DNA of 64,000 bases from Acetobacteraceae bacterium. GTDB lineage: Bacteria; Pseudomonadota; Alphaproteobacteria; Acetobacterales; Acetobacteraceae. Below the pieces are notes generated by a model. That model had not been told where the DNA came from, did no database searches, and worked only from the letters and a program-made list of their open reading frames with translations. The stretch covers positions 1 through 64,000 of the forward strand of contig JALHQB010000010.1 of NCBI GenBank assembly GCA_022842185.1. The letters run 5' to 3'. A program made the translations under genes and the position numbers. Positions 44,900 through 54,181 of this stretch are shown here, piece by piece (positions within the stretch are counted from its first letter, which is position 1; each line of letters starts with the position of its first letter).

Positions 44900-45905
44900 A
44901 AACCACTTCGAGGGACGGCTTGTTCAGCACTTCCGCCGCGCACATGTCTTCCATCGTCGCGGGGTTCAGCACGACGTGCCGGCCCACCGCCTCACCCTTG
45001 AACAGCCCCAGCAGCGCATCCTGCGTGAGCGGTGTCGGCCGCAGCGGGGGCGCCAAGGCCACCTGTTCGCCGAGCAGTTCAAACAGGCTGGCCCATTGGC
45101 TGCCTGGACGGCCGATGATCTCGTAATTCGCGGATTTGCGCCGGATGTCGTCATCGGACGGGATGGCGGCGAGCACCGGGATACCGGCGGCGGCGGCGAA
45201 GGCCGCGGCTTCGCCGGTGCCGTCATCCTTGTTCACCACCATGCCGGCGACGCCGACATTGCCGCCGAGCCTGCGGAAGTAATCCACCGCCGAGCAGACA
45301 TTGTTGGCGACATATAGCGATTGCAGGTCGTTCGACCCGACGACGATCACCTTCTGGCACATGTCGCGTGCGATCGGCAGGCCGAAGCCGCCACACACCA
45401 CGTCACCCAGGAAGTCCAGCAGAACGTAGTCGAAATCCCACTGGTGGAAGCCCAGCTTCTCCAGCAACTCGAAGCCGTGGATGATGCCGCGCCCACCGCA
45501 GCCGCGCCCGACCTCCGGCCCGCCGAGTTCCATGGCGAAGACGCCGTCGCGCTTGAAGCATACATCGCCGATCGCCACCGGCTCGCCCGCGGCCTTCTTG
45601 CGCGAGGAGGTCTCGATGATGGTTGGGCAGGATTTGCCGCCGAACAGCAGGCTGGTCGTGTCGCTTTTCGGATCGCAGCCGATCAGCAGCACGCGCTTGC
45701 CCTGTTGGGCCATCATGTAGCTGAGATTGGCGAGGGTGAAAGACTTGCCGATTCCGCCCTTGCCATAGATCGCGATGACCTGCGTCTTCTTTGTTGCCGG
45801 CGCGGTCGCCATCGGATCAGGTTCGATGGCAGCTTCGGCACGCAGCCTTTCGGCCATGGAAACCGCTGCGGGCGCACCTTGCGCGTTGCCAAGGGGTGCG
45901 TTCAT
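44886..45905 (-). CDS. bchX: Chlorophyllide a reductase iron protein subunit X
   Basis: The ATG at 45905 gives 339 residues. It has a NifH-like P-loop [11 protein letters not shown], the switch-II region [16 protein letters not shown] with a cluster Cys, and the second Cys in GRGCGGRGI. It hydrolyses ATP and reduces BchYZ. The start overlaps the bchC stop (ATGA). A frame open upstream is antisense to nothing conserved and was excluded. Confidence 0.95.
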   Translation of the reverse strand: MNAPLGNAQGAPAAVSMAERLRAEAAIEPDPMATAPATKKTQVIAIYGKGGIGKSFTLANLSYMMAQQGKRVLLIGCDPKSDTTSLLFGGKSCPTIIETSSRKKAAGEPVAIGDVCFKRDGVFAMELGGPEVGRGCGGRGIIHGFELLEKLGFHQWDFDYVLLDFLGDVVCGGFGLPIARDMCQKVIVVGSNDLQSLYVANNVCSAVDYFRRLGGNVGVAGMVVNKDDGTGEAAAFAAAAGIPVLAAIPSDDDIRRKSANYEIIGRPGSQWASLFELLGEQVALAPPLRPTPLTQDALLGLFKGEAVGRHVVLNPATMEDMCAAEVLNKPSLEVVYEGS

Positions 45906-46858
45906 GCGGCGCGTCTCCAATCGAGTGCGAGCTTGAGGCAGGCGGAGTCGTCGAAGGCGGTGCGATAGGCCTGCTCCGCTTGCGCCGCGTCCGCCCGATG
46001 CGTGATGAGGCCATCGAGGTCGAGCTGCCCCTCGGCGATCATCTCCGCTACTGCGAGCATGTCGGCCGGGCGCCATTCGGCGGCGACGCGCAGCCGCGCC
46101 TCCCGCATGAAGGCCGGCGGGAAAGCGAAGGAGAGGCGATCCGCGTAGAAGCCTGCGAGGACGATCTCACCGCCAGGCGCGAGCCGCGCGATCAAACCAT
46201 CGAGCGCGGCGGCGTCGCCGCTTGCGTCGTAGATCGCACGATAATCGCGACGTTCGTCATCCTCCGGCCGCAAGACCGCATACCCTGCCGCGCCAGCGTG
46301 GCGCGCTGGCTGCGTCTCCCAGACCATCGGCGGCGCGGCGCCCGTCAGAATGGCAAGCCGTGCGAGCAGCCGCCCAAGCACGCCATGTCCGACAATGAGA
46401 TCCGGTGGCGATGCGCCTGCTGCCGAAATCGCGTGCCATGCCGTCGCGGCGAGGGCGATGAGGGTTCCACGTTCACCCAGCGCTGGATCGATGCGCGTGG
46501 TACGCGCACCTGGCACGACAAGTCGTTTCGCCGCGCCCCCGAACAGCCCGCGCACTTCCACGCCATCGAGCGTGCCGAAGCAGCGTGCGCCGGGGACGAA
46601 GATCGCATCGCCTTCGCGCCGGCCGGACTGCGGACCGGCGGATACCACGCGGCCCACAGCCTCATAGCCAGGCACCAGCGGATATCCCATCCCAGGAAAG
46701 GGCGGCATGCGCCCGGTCCAGAGCAGGCGTTCGGTGCCGGTGCTGATGCCGCTCCAATCCACCTCGACCACGACATCGGAATCGCCGGGGGGTGTCAGGT
46801 CGAGGCGCCTAAGCGCCATCTCCTGCGGTGCCGTCATCACGATAGCGACGGTGTCCAT
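45902..46858 (-). CDS. bchC: Bacteriochlorophyllide a dehydrogenase
   Basis: The ATG at 46858 gives 318 residues of a zinc-free medium-chain dehydrogenase-like protein: [20 protein letters not shown] near the start, [11 protein letters not shown], and a Rossmann part [13 protein letters not shown]. BchC oxidises the 3-hydroxyethyl group to the acetyl of bacteriochlorophyll a. It begins the bchCXYZ-puf transcription block, and a tandem PpsR-type operator lies 28-71 bases upstream. Confidence 0.92.
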   Translation of the reverse strand: MDTVAIVMTAPQEMALRRLDLTPPGDSDVVVEVDWSGISTGTERLLWTGRMPPFPGMGYPLVPGYEAVGRVVSAGPQSGRREGDAIFVPGARCFGTLDGVEVRGLFGGAAKRLVVPGARTTRIDPALGERGTLIALAATAWHAISAAGASPPDLIVGHGVLGRLLARLAILTGAAPPMVWETQPARHAGAAGYAVLRPEDDERRDYRAIYDASGDAAALDGLIARLAPGGEIVLAGFYADRLSFAFPPAFMREARLRVAAEWRPADMLAVAEMIAEGQLDLDGLITHRADAAQAEQAYRTAFDDSACLKLALDWRRAA

Positions 46859-46885
46859 GTCCCGGACTCCCACCCTTACGATGAG

Positions 46886-46929
46886 TGTCAGTTTAGAAAG
46901 ACATTTTGGAGTGTCAATGCAAATTGACG
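46886..46929 (-). promoter_or_regulatory. Tandem PpsR/CrtJ-type operator upstream of bchC
   Basis: TGTCAGTTTAGAAAGACA (46886-46903) is a perfect TGT-N12-ACA site. TGTCAATGCAAATTGACG (46912-46929) is a one-mismatch copy. The gap is exactly 8 bases, the spacing known for cooperative CrtJ/PpsR binding. It lies between the crtF stop and the bchC start, and the repressor gene is at 36929-38281. Confidence 0.85.
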
Positions 46930-46947
46930 ATTGCTGCACCGCGATTG

Positions 46948-48105
46948 TCATGGCGCGCGATCAGCCACGATCACGCTCACGATCAGGGGTACCTGCATGC
47001 GCAAAACGCGCGGACGCACAAACCCCGCATCGCGCAGCATGGCGACGAGTTCATCGGACCGGCGCGGCCGGCCTTGGCCCATGGCCAGCAGATAGACTCC
47101 GAAATACGCGGCGCCCATGCGTTCCGCGCCGCGCGTCGCGGTCATGGGCTCGGCGATCAGAATGCGTCCACCTGGCGCCAGCGCGGCATGCACGCGACGC
47201 ATCAGTGCCGCGACGACCGCGTCGTCATGGTCGTGCAGCACGCGCACAAGCGTGACGAGGTCGGCACCGGCAGGCAGCGGATCCGTGCGGAAATCCCCAC
47301 CGATCGCATCGGCGCGACCCGCGAGTCCTGCCGATGCGAGCCGAGCACGCGCCTGCAAAGCGACCGGCGGGACATCAAGAAGCACCAGCGACGCGCCCGG
47401 TGCACGAGCCGCGATCGTGGCGAGGAATGTCCCGTCGCCGCCGCCAATGTCGAGAATTCTGCGATGGCCGCCAAAGCGATAGGCCGCACCGATTTCCTCG
47501 GCCACCATCGGCTGGGATGCGCTCATCAACGCGCTGTAGGCGCTGACGGGAGCAGGCTCGCTGTTCGCGCCAGGCGCGCTACGGGCATAACTCCAGAAGG
47601 CGCTCAACCCGTCACCACGGCCATTACGCAACATCGCGACCGGATCGCGCAGGTCGTCGTAGAGAATCGCATGGTGCTCGACCATGGCGGCGATGCCGGG
47701 ATTGTCGAGCAACGCCGCCCCGAGCGGGCCGAGCGCATGGCGCCCATCGACGGTCGGCGCCACCAATTGCAATGCCGCCGCGGCATCGAGCAGCCGCACT
47801 GTGACGTCAGGCGACAGGCCCGTGCGTCGCGCGATTGTCGTCGCCGGCAAGGCGCCGCCGCGCAGCATCTCGAACAGGTTCAGCCTGAGGCACGCTGCCA
47901 GTATCTGCGAATAGACAAATCCCGCGCAGAGATCGAACAGCGCGGCCGCCCGTCGTCGCGCGATTGGCCGCGTGAGCGGAAATCGCGCGGCCCATCTGCG
48001 GAATCGCGAATCGCCGGCCAGGCGCGCCTGCCATGCGGCCAACCGGTCGCGCAGCGCCATGAATGCCGTGGCGCCGGGCACTGCGCTGCCGGCGCGCGAT
48101 GCCAT
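46948..48105 (-). CDS. crtF: Hydroxyneurosporene O-methyltransferase
   Basis: The ATG at 48105 gives 385 residues. It has the plant-type O-methyltransferase layout: an N-terminal helical dimerisation domain with a winged helix ([23 protein letters not shown], quoted in part) and the SAM motif [13 protein letters not shown]. CrtF methylates the tertiary hydroxyl of hydroxyneurosporene/rhodopin derivatives to a methoxy group. The start shares one base with the crtE stop (TGATG). Confidence 0.9.
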   Translation of the reverse strand: MASRAGSAVPGATAFMALRDRLAAWQARLAGDSRFRRWAARFPLTRPIARRRAAALFDLCAGFVYSQILAACLRLNLFEMLRGGALPATTIARRTGLSPDVTVRLLDAAAALQLVAPTVDGRHALGPLGAALLDNPGIAAMVEHHAILYDDLRDPVAMLRNGRGDGLSAFWSYARSAPGANSEPAPVSAYSALMSASQPMVAEEIGAAYRFGGHRRILDIGGGDGTFLATIAARAPGASLVLLDVPPVALQARARLASAGLAGRADAIGGDFRTDPLPAGADLVTLVRVLHDHDDAVVAALMRRVHAALAPGGRILIAEPMTATRGAERMGAAYFGVYLLAMGQGRPRRSDELVAMLRDAGFVRPRVLRMQVPLIVSVIVADRAP

Positions 48106-48974
48106 CAGGCGGCCTTCTGGGTCAGCTTCGCGGGCAGCAGGCGATGCATCTCGGATTGGATCAGCGCCCCGAGCGGTGCGGCGCCGGGACCGGGCGGGAT
48201 TGCCGCGACGGCGGCATCGGCCAGGCCGCGCAGACGAGCCAGCGCCCCTTCGACACCGCATGCGAGCGCGGCGTTCGGGCGGCCCAGGACGGCATCGCGG
48301 CCGACCGGCTTGCCAAGTTCCGCTGCCTCCCCCACCGCGTCGCGCAGGTCGTCGGCGACCTGATACGCTTCGCCAAGTCTCTCCCCGAGCAGCCGCCACG
48401 GCTCCGCTTCCACACCCGCGGCCGCGGCGCCCGCCATGGCCGCAGCGGCGAACAGCGCCCCGGTCTTCTGGCGCTGATATTCGGAAAGATCGGCGCGCGG
48501 CTCGCATTCCCAGGCTTGGCCGGCAACGATCCCGAAGGGCACGCCAACACCGTCGCCAATCACCATCATGACACCGGGCAACCGCTCAGGTGTCGTGGCT
48601 GCGGCGCGGGCCAAGGTCTGGAACGCCAAGACGATCAGGGCATCACCGGCGAGCAGGGCAAGCGGCGCGCCGAAGGCCCGGTGTACGCTCGGCTTGCCGC
48701 GCCGCGTATCGGCATCGTCGAAGCAGGGCATGTCGTCATGCACGAGAGACGCGCAATGCAGCAGCTCCACCGCCGCGGCTGCCGCTGCCGAAAGCGCCGG
48801 CCGGTCATCGCCGCAGGCCCCCGCGACAGCAAGGACAAGCCGCGGTCGAACCCGTGCGCCACGTGGGAACACCGCATGGCGCAGCGCGGCCGCGAGCCGT
48901 GGCGGTGCGCCGGCGGCTTCGGCCAGCAGGACGGAATCGGCGAGCGCAGCTTCGATCCGTGACACCGCATCCAT
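48105..48974 (-). CDS. crtE: Geranylgeranyl diphosphate synthase
   Basis: The ATG at 48974 gives 289 residues. The first Asp-rich motif DDMPCFDDADTRRG and a second region VADDLRD are present, as in prenyltransferases that make GGPP from FPP and IPP. GGPP feeds carotenoids and the phytyl tail of bacteriochlorophyll. It begins the crtEF unit, divergent from crtD. Confidence 0.92.
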   Translation of the reverse strand: MDAVSRIEAALADSVLLAEAAGAPPRLAAALRHAVFPRGARVRPRLVLAVAGACGDDRPALSAAAAAAVELLHCASLVHDDMPCFDDADTRRGKPSVHRAFGAPLALLAGDALIVLAFQTLARAAATTPERLPGVMMVIGDGVGVPFGIVAGQAWECEPRADLSEYQRQKTGALFAAAAMAGAAAAGVEAEPWRLLGERLGEAYQVADDLRDAVGEAAELGKPVGRDAVLGRPNAALACGVEGALARLRGLADAAVAAIPPGPGAAPLGALIQSEMHRLLPAKLTQKAA

Positions 48975-49013
48975 GGCCGACCTCCTTGGGGCGTGTGGAC
49001 GGGGACGCCACAC

Positions 49014-49076
49014 TGTCTATTGGAACTGTCAGATAAAACTGTCAGTCTTGCCTGACGGTTCTGTCAATCACTTTCA
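49014..49076. promoter_or_regulatory. crtE-crtD divergent control region with repeated TGTC motifs
   Basis: ACTGTC occurs three times at 13-base steps (TGTC at 49014, 49027, 49040), and TGTC again at 49062. TGTCAGTCTTGCCTGACG (49040-49057) is a TGT-N12-ACG site, one base from the PpsR consensus and similar to the second bchC half. TGT-N12-ACG also occurs at 49062-49079. The 119-base gap must hold both promoters. PpsR control is likely. Confidence 0.6.
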
Positions 49077-49093
49077 ACGGACATTCGCGGCGG

Positions 49094-50623
49094 ATGCGCA
49101 GTGAACGGGTGGCGATCATCGGCGGCGGCGTGGGTGGCCTTACGGCCGCACTGCTTCTCGCCGCCCGCGGTCTCGATGTCCTGGTTCTTGAGCGCGCCGC
49201 GACCATCGGTGGCAAAATGCGGGAAACCGTCATCGGTGGCCGGGCGATCGATGCGGGCCCGACCGTCTTCACGATGCGCTGGGTGTTCGACGAAATTCTC
49301 GCCCAGGCGGGCGCGACGCTCGAAGACCACCTGACGCTGCGCCCTGCGGGCATCCTCGCGCGGCATGCCTGGGGCGCGTCGGCGCGGCTCGACCTGCATG
49401 CCGATATCGATGCCTCGGCCGATGCGATCGGTGCCTTTGCCGGTCTCGACGCGGCGCGCGGCTATCATGCTTTCTGTGATCGCGCGCGCCGGGCATATCA
49501 GGTGCTGGAACCGGCCTTCATCCGCGCTCCGCGACCGACACCACTGTCGGTCGCCTTCGCCGGCGGTATCGGCGCCTTTCGCAATGTCTCGCCCTTCGCC
49601 ACGCTCTGGCAGGCCTTGGGCGATCATTTCAAGGATCCGCGGCTGCGGCAGTTGTTCGGGCGCTACGCGACCTATTGCGGCTGCTCCCCGTTTCACGCCC
49701 CAGCCACCTTGATGCTGATCGCGCATGTCGAGCAATCCGGCGTGTGGTTGGTCGAAGGCGGCATGCATCGCATCGCGCGGATGTTGGGTGACCTCGCCGA
49801 AGCACGCGGCGCGACCATCCGCACAGGCGCCGGGGTGACGGAGATCCTGGCGGGTGGGGGGCGCACCATTGGCGTGCGTCTCGCCGATGGCGAGGTCATC
49901 GCCTGCGGTTCAGTGATCGCAAATGCCGATGTTGCAGCGCTGGCCACCGGACGCTTCGGCGCGGCGGCCCAGCGCGCGGTGCCACGAACCGAAGTGACGC
50001 AACGATCCCTGTCCGCCGTGACCTGGGCCATGCTGGCCGAAGTCGAGGGCTTCCCGCTGGAGCGCCACAATGTCTTCTTCGGCGACGATTCTGCCACGGA
50101 GTTCAAGGACATTTTCGACCACGGCCGGTTGCCGGAATCCCCGACGGTCTATGTGTGCGCGCAGGACCGCGGCGCGTCTGACACGCCGTCGGGGCAGCCG
50201 GAACGCCTGCTCTGCCTGGTCAATGCGCCGCCGCGTGGCGACGCCTTCAAATCCGATGCGATGGAGGTCGCCCGATGCGAGACGAGAGCCTTCGCGCTGA
50301 TGGAACGGGCCGGACTGCGCCTGACGACATCGCCGCGCAACACGGTGGTGACGACGCCATCAGGGTTCGAGCAGCTGTTCCCGGCCACGGGCGGGGCGCT
50401 CTACGGCCGGACAGTGCATGGCTGGCAGGCGAGCTTCCGGCGCCCGGGTGCGCGGACACGCCTGCCGGGCCTGTATCTGGCGGGGGGCAGCGTGCATCCG
50501 GGCGCGGGCGTGCCGATGGCGGCGATGTCCGGACGGATGGCGGCCGAGCGGCTGATGGCGGACCGCGCTTCGACGCGCCGGTTCCACCGGACGGCTATGC
50601 CTGGTGGTACGTCGATGGGCTGA
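49094..50623 (+). CDS. crtD: Methoxyneurosporene dehydrogenase (carotenoid 3,4-desaturase)
   Basis: The 509-residue FAD protein has the dinucleotide fold AIIGGGVGGLTAALLLAARG and the C-terminal GLYLAGGSVHPGAGVPMAAMSGR of CrtI/CrtD desaturases. Position divergent from crtE and next to crtC identifies it as CrtD. It introduces the 3,4 double bond in the spirilloxanthin route. The last 20 or so codons run over the N-terminal coding region of crtC in another frame, so the natural end may be earlier. Confidence 0.9.
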   Translation: MRSERVAIIGGGVGGLTAALLLAARGLDVLVLERAATIGGKMRETVIGGRAIDAGPTVFTMRWVFDEILAQAGATLEDHLTLRPAGILARHAWGASARLDLHADIDASADAIGAFAGLDAARGYHAFCDRARRAYQVLEPAFIRAPRPTPLSVAFAGGIGAFRNVSPFATLWQALGDHFKDPRLRQLFGRYATYCGCSPFHAPATLMLIAHVEQSGVWLVEGGMHRIARMLGDLAEARGATIRTGAGVTEILAGGGRTIGVRLADGEVIACGSVIANADVAALATGRFGAAAQRAVPRTEVTQRSLSAVTWAMLAEVEGFPLERHNVFFGDDSATEFKDIFDHGRLPESPTVYVCAQDRGASDTPSGQPERLLCLVNAPPRGDAFKSDAMEVARCETRAFALMERAGLRLTTSPRNTVVTTPSGFEQLFPATGGALYGRTVHGWQASFRRPGARTRLPGLYLAGGSVHPGAGVPMAAMSGRMAAERLMADRASTRRFHRTAMPGGTSMG

Positions 50624-51489
50624 GCGACGATGGCCGCCACGGGCTGACCATCATCGCCTTCATCGGCAGCGTGTTTTCGCCCTGGTACGCCTGGGCGCGC
50701 CGTCGCCGACCGACCGATCCGCTGCGGCACTGCGCCTTCAACGTCGCACTGTATGGCGCGGGCACGCGGCGATGGGCGATGACCGAGCGCGGCGCGGACG
50801 CAGTCCGGCGTGACGCGCAGACGCTGTCCATTGGACCCAGCGCCGCGCAGTGGAACGGAACGTCGCTGACGCTGACGCTTGCCGAACGCGGTGCGCCGCT
50901 GCCGCGACCAGTCCGTGGCGTCGTGCGCATCCACCCCCTGGCGCTGGGCGATCGCGGCTTTGTCCTCGATGCCGCGGGGCGACATCGTTGGCGGCCCATC
51001 GCACCGCGCGCGCGCATCGAGGTCGCGCTGGACTCACCATCCCTGCGATGGTCCGGAACGGGATATTTCGACACCAATGACGGCGACGCCCCGCTCGAAA
51101 GCGATTTCCAGACCTGGGACTGGTGCCGTGCCATGGTGGGTGATGAAGCGGCCATCCTCTACAACACCCGCCGCCGCGACGGCACGGAGCAATCGCTGGC
51201 GTTGCGGGTCGATCGGCACGGCCGCGTGGAGGATATGTACGTGCCACCGCCAGCGCAGCTGCCCCGCACGCTGTGGCGCCTTGCCCGCCCCACGCGCGCG
51301 GAGGCTGGCACCGCGCCGCGCGTGACGGACACAGTGCAGGACGCGCCATTCTATGCACGTTCCGTCATCTCGACGGGGCTGCTCGGCCAACGTGTGGTCG
51401 CGATGCATGAAAGCCTGGACCTGGATCGCTTCGCCGCGCTGCCGGTCCAGATGATGCTGCCCTTCCGGGTGCCACGGTCACTTTGGTGA
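50557..51489 (+). CDS. crtC: Carotenoid 1,2-hydratase (hydroxyneurosporene synthase), start unresolved
   Basis: From about 50557 the frame reads GGPRFDAPVPPDGYAWWYVDG and later SVFSPWYAWARRR and FQTWDWCRAMV, all diagnostic of CrtC, which hydrates the terminal double bond of acyclic carotenoids. No ATG, GTG or TTG exists in this frame between 50275 and this region. The next usable start is a GTG at 50671, which would cut off conserved residues. An ATG in the crtD frame lies at 50555, so a one-base change or a frameshift near there is possible. The given start marks the homologous part only. Confidence 0.85.
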   Translation, partial: GGPRFDAPVPPDGYAWWYVDGLSDDGRHGLTIIAFIGSVFSPWYAWARRRRPTDPLRHCAFNVALYGAGTRRWAMTERGADAVRRDAQTLSIGPSAAQWNGTSLTLTLAERGAPLPRPVRGVVRIHPLALGDRGFVLDAAGRHRWRPIAPRARIEVALDSPSLRWSGTGYFDTNDGDAPLESDFQTWDWCRAMVGDEAAILYNTRRRDGTEQSLALRVDRHGRVEDMYVPPPAQLPRTLWRLARPTRAEAGTAPRVTDTVQDAPFYARSVISTGLLGQRVVAMHESLDLDRFAALPVQMMLPFRVPRSLW

Positions 51490-51609
51490 GCGGTCCCGCT
51501 TCGCCTTCCGTGCATCGCGTCGCAGCAGGATCAGTTCTCGAACACCCCATCCGAGCGCAAGCCCGAAGGGCAGGATCAGATCGAGGACGCCGAACACGGA
51601 ATCGGCCAT
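51478..51609 (-). CDS. 43-residue membrane-associated small protein after crtB
   Basis: From the ATG at 51609 the product is 43 residues: a single hydrophobic helix (VLDLILPFGLALGWGV) and a basic tail ending RDARKAKRDRSPK. It starts 9 bases after the crtB stop and converges on crtC with 12 bases of overlap. The hydrophobic-basic layout suggests a real membrane microprotein in the carotenoid operon. It is too short for routine gene calling. Function unknown. Confidence 0.6.
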   Translation of the reverse strand: MADSVFGVLDLILPFGLALGWGVRELILLRRDARKAKRDRSPK

Positions 51610-51618
51610 GCCACCGCT

Positions 51619-52653
51619 TCAGGCGCGGTCGCTGGCCGGCACGCGCCGACGCTCCCGTTCGTCGAGCCGTGCGAGGAGTTCGGCCGCCCAGACGATGCGA
51701 TCGCCAAAAGCCCACCAGGGCACGACCGGGCACGGGCGTGGAAGCGCCGCTACGGCATCGACGAGGAATCGATTGGCGTCCAGCGGCCCTATGGCCGGCG
51801 ACACGCCATCGGCCCGCCAGGCCAGCAGAGGCGCACCTGCGAGCAGCGTGAGCTTGCGCCTGGCGCCGACCACAGCGCGTGCCGAGATCGAGTCATAACC
51901 CTGGCGTTCCAACACCCGGCCGATCTCGGCATAGATCAACCGAGCCGCCGCGATACCGGCGCGGCAATCCACCGGCAGAAGCGGTATGCCAGCCTCGGCC
52001 CGCTGATAATACACGTCGGCAACGCGAAGAAGTCGCGCGACAACCATCGCCAGCGCCGGCGTGAAACGTGGTGAGGCAAGCCAGGCCTCCGGCTCGATCC
52101 CGGCATCGATCAGCCATTCGCGGGGCAGATACAGCCGGCCGGCGCGCGCATCCTCCCCCACATCGCGTGCGATGTTCGTCAGTTGCATGGCCACGCCGAG
52201 ATCGGCCGCGCGGGCCACCGCCGCCGGCGATACCGCGCCCATCAACAGCGACATCATGGCGCCCACACTGCCGGCCACCCGCGCCGCATAAGCCTCCAGC
52301 GCATCGAGCGTGTCGTAAGCACGACCCTCCGCATCCCAGGCCAGCCCTTCGAGCAAGGCGGCGGGCAAGGCGTGGGGGATGCCGTGGCGCTCCACGACCG
52401 CCGCGAAGGCGCGGTCGGCTGGCCACGGCCCCGGACGGCCGGCGCAGATGGCGTCCAGCCGGCACTCCAGCGCGCGCACCGCATCCGTCCCGCCACCGTC
52501 CCGGTCGATAAGATCATCCGCGACGCGACAGAAGGCGTAGAGCGCCGCGGCCGGTCGCGCGATGCGCGCCGGCAACAGCAATGACGCAACGCGGAAGCTG
52601 CGGGAGCCGCCGGCGAGCATCGCGCGGCAGGCGGCGAGATCGGCAGGCGCCAT
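51619..52653 (-). CDS. crtB: Phytoene synthase
   Basis: I chose the ATG at 52653 (MAPADLAACRAML), which aligns with known CrtB starts and lies right after the crtI stop; Mets at 52668 and 52674 are alternatives. The 344-residue protein has both prenyl-binding motifs: YAFCRVADDLIDRD and LTNIARDVGEDARAGRLYLP, with their Asp clusters. It condenses two GGPP to phytoene, the first committed carotenoid step. Confidence 0.92.
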   Translation of the reverse strand: MAPADLAACRAMLAGGSRSFRVASLLLPARIARPAAALYAFCRVADDLIDRDGGGTDAVRALECRLDAICAGRPGPWPADRAFAAVVERHGIPHALPAALLEGLAWDAEGRAYDTLDALEAYAARVAGSVGAMMSLLMGAVSPAAVARAADLGVAMQLTNIARDVGEDARAGRLYLPREWLIDAGIEPEAWLASPRFTPALAMVVARLLRVADVYYQRAEAGIPLLPVDCRAGIAAARLIYAEIGRVLERQGYDSISARAVVGARRKLTLLAGAPLLAWRADGVSPAIGPLDANRFLVDAVAALPRPCPVVPWWAFGDRIVWAAELLARLDERERRRVPASDRA

Positions 52654-52654
52654 G

Positions 52655-54181
52655 TCAGGCGAAGGCATTGGCATGCGGCACCACCTTGTCGAGAACGCGA
52701 GCGGAGGACAGCACACCCGGCAGGCCAGCCCCCGGATGGGTGCCGGCACCGACCAGATAAAGACCGTCCACATCCTCGCTGCGATTATGAGGACGGAACC
52801 AGGCGCTTTGCGTCAGCACCGGCTCCATGCCGAAGCCGGATCCGCGCCAGGCCAGCAGATCGTTCTGGAAGTCCTGCGGGGTGAGGACTTTCGAGGTGAC
52901 GATCTCCTGTTCCAGCCCAGGCAGCAGCGTCTCCGACAGGCGGCGCTGGATCGTTTGGCGATAGGGTTCCGCCTCGCGGTACCACGCGATCCCGGCCTGC
53001 AGGTTCGGCACCGGCGACAGAACGTAGAACCCATCATGCCCTGGTGGCGCGAGCGACGGGTCGCTGGCTGTCGGGCGATGCAGGTACAGGCTGAAATCCT
53101 CGGACAGGACCTTGCGACGGAAGATGTCATTCAGCAATTCGCGATAGCGTGGCCCGAGCAGGATTGTGTGGTGGCCGACTTCCGCATAACGGCGGCGCGT
53201 CCCGAAGTACCATACGAACAAACCCATCGACGAACTGGTGCGATCGAGCCGGCGATCCGTCCAGCGCCGCCGCGGCGTGTCGCCGAGCAGGTGCCGGTAG
53301 GTCCAGGCGGAATCCGCGTTGGAGACGACGACGGTGGCGCGGATTTCCTCGCCGCTCACCAGGCGAACGCCACAGGCACGGCCGCCTTCGACCATGATCT
53401 CCGCAACCTCGGCGCCGAGCCGCAGCGCACCACCCTGCCCCCTCAGCAGATCGACAAGCCCAGCGACAAGCCGGCCCGTTCCCCCCATCGCCCAATGCAC
53501 GCCCCATTGCCGTTCGAGATGCGGGATCAGCGCATAGATGGCGCTGGCGCTGAACGGATTGCCGCCGATCAGCAGGGGATGAAAGCTGAAGGCGGTCCGC
53601 AGGCGTTCATCCCGCATGTGCCGCGCCACGGTCGCGTAGACGCTGCGCCAGGCACCAAACCGCGCAAGCGCCGGCACGACCCGCGCCATGTCGGCGAGCG
53701 ACGCGAAGGATGCATCGCCCAGTTCCTCGAAGCCGAGCCGGCACAGCGCCTCCGACAGCGCCATGAAGCGTTCATAGCCTTCGACATCGCTGGGTGAGAG
53801 CCGCGCCACCTCGGCGCGCATCGCCGCCGGGTCGGCGGAACAATCGAATGTACTGCCGTCGTGGAAACACAGGCGGTAGAAGGGCGAGAGCGAACGCAGC
53901 GTCACATCCTCGGCCATGCGGCGTCCGCACAGCGTCCACAGCTCCTCGAACAGCTGCGGCGCTGTCACGATGGTGGGACCGGCATCGAAGGTGAAGCCGT
54001 CCTGCTGGAATACGCGGGCCCGCCCGCCGGCCTGGTCGAGCCTTTCCAGCACCGTGACGCGATAGCCGCGGGCGCCGAGCCGGATGGCCGCGGCCAGCCC
54101 ACCGAAGCCGCTGCCGATGACGACGGCATGCGGCTTGGTCCCTTTCGCCGACTCGGCAGGCAAGCGTGCCAGCATGTTCAT
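52655..54181 (-). CDS. crtI: Phytoene desaturase
   Basis: The 508-residue FAD enzyme has VVIGSGFGGLAAAIRL at the N-terminus and LYLVGAGTHPGAGLPGVLSS at the C-terminus, the CrtI signature. It desaturates phytoene three or four times to neurosporene or lycopene; with crtC, crtD and crtF here, the four-step lycopene-spirilloxanthin branch is likely. The start overlaps the DUF3422 gene stop (ATGA). Confidence 0.94.
   Translation of the reverse strand: MNMLARLPAESAKGTKPHAVVIGSGFGGLAAAIRLGARGYRVTVLERLDQAGGRARVFQQDGFTFDAGPTIVTAPQLFEELWTLCGRRMAEDVTLRSLSPFYRLCFHDGSTFDCSADPAAMRAEVARLSPSDVEGYERFMALSEALCRLGFEELGDASFASLADMARVVPALARFGAWRSVYATVARHMRDERLRTAFSFHPLLIGGNPFSASAIYALIPHLERQWGVHWAMGGTGRLVAGLVDLLRGQGGALRLGAEVAEIMVEGGRACGVRLVSGEEIRATVVVSNADSAWTYRHLLGDTPRRRWTDRRLDRTSSSMGLFVWYFGTRRRYAEVGHHTILLGPRYRELLNDIFRRKVLSEDFSLYLHRPTASDPSLAPPGHDGFYVLSPVPNLQAGIAWYREAEPYRQTIQRRLSETLLPGLEQEIVTSKVLTPQDFQNDLLAWRGSGFGMEPVLTQSAWFRPHNRSEDVDGLYLVGAGTHPGAGLPGVLSSARVLDKVVPHANAFA

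Noticed and set aside
50275..50556. Upstream ATG as the crtC start
   Set aside because: It would add about 94 residues of Gly/Arg-rich sequence antiphase to crtD, with no similarity to CrtC and a 349-base overlap.
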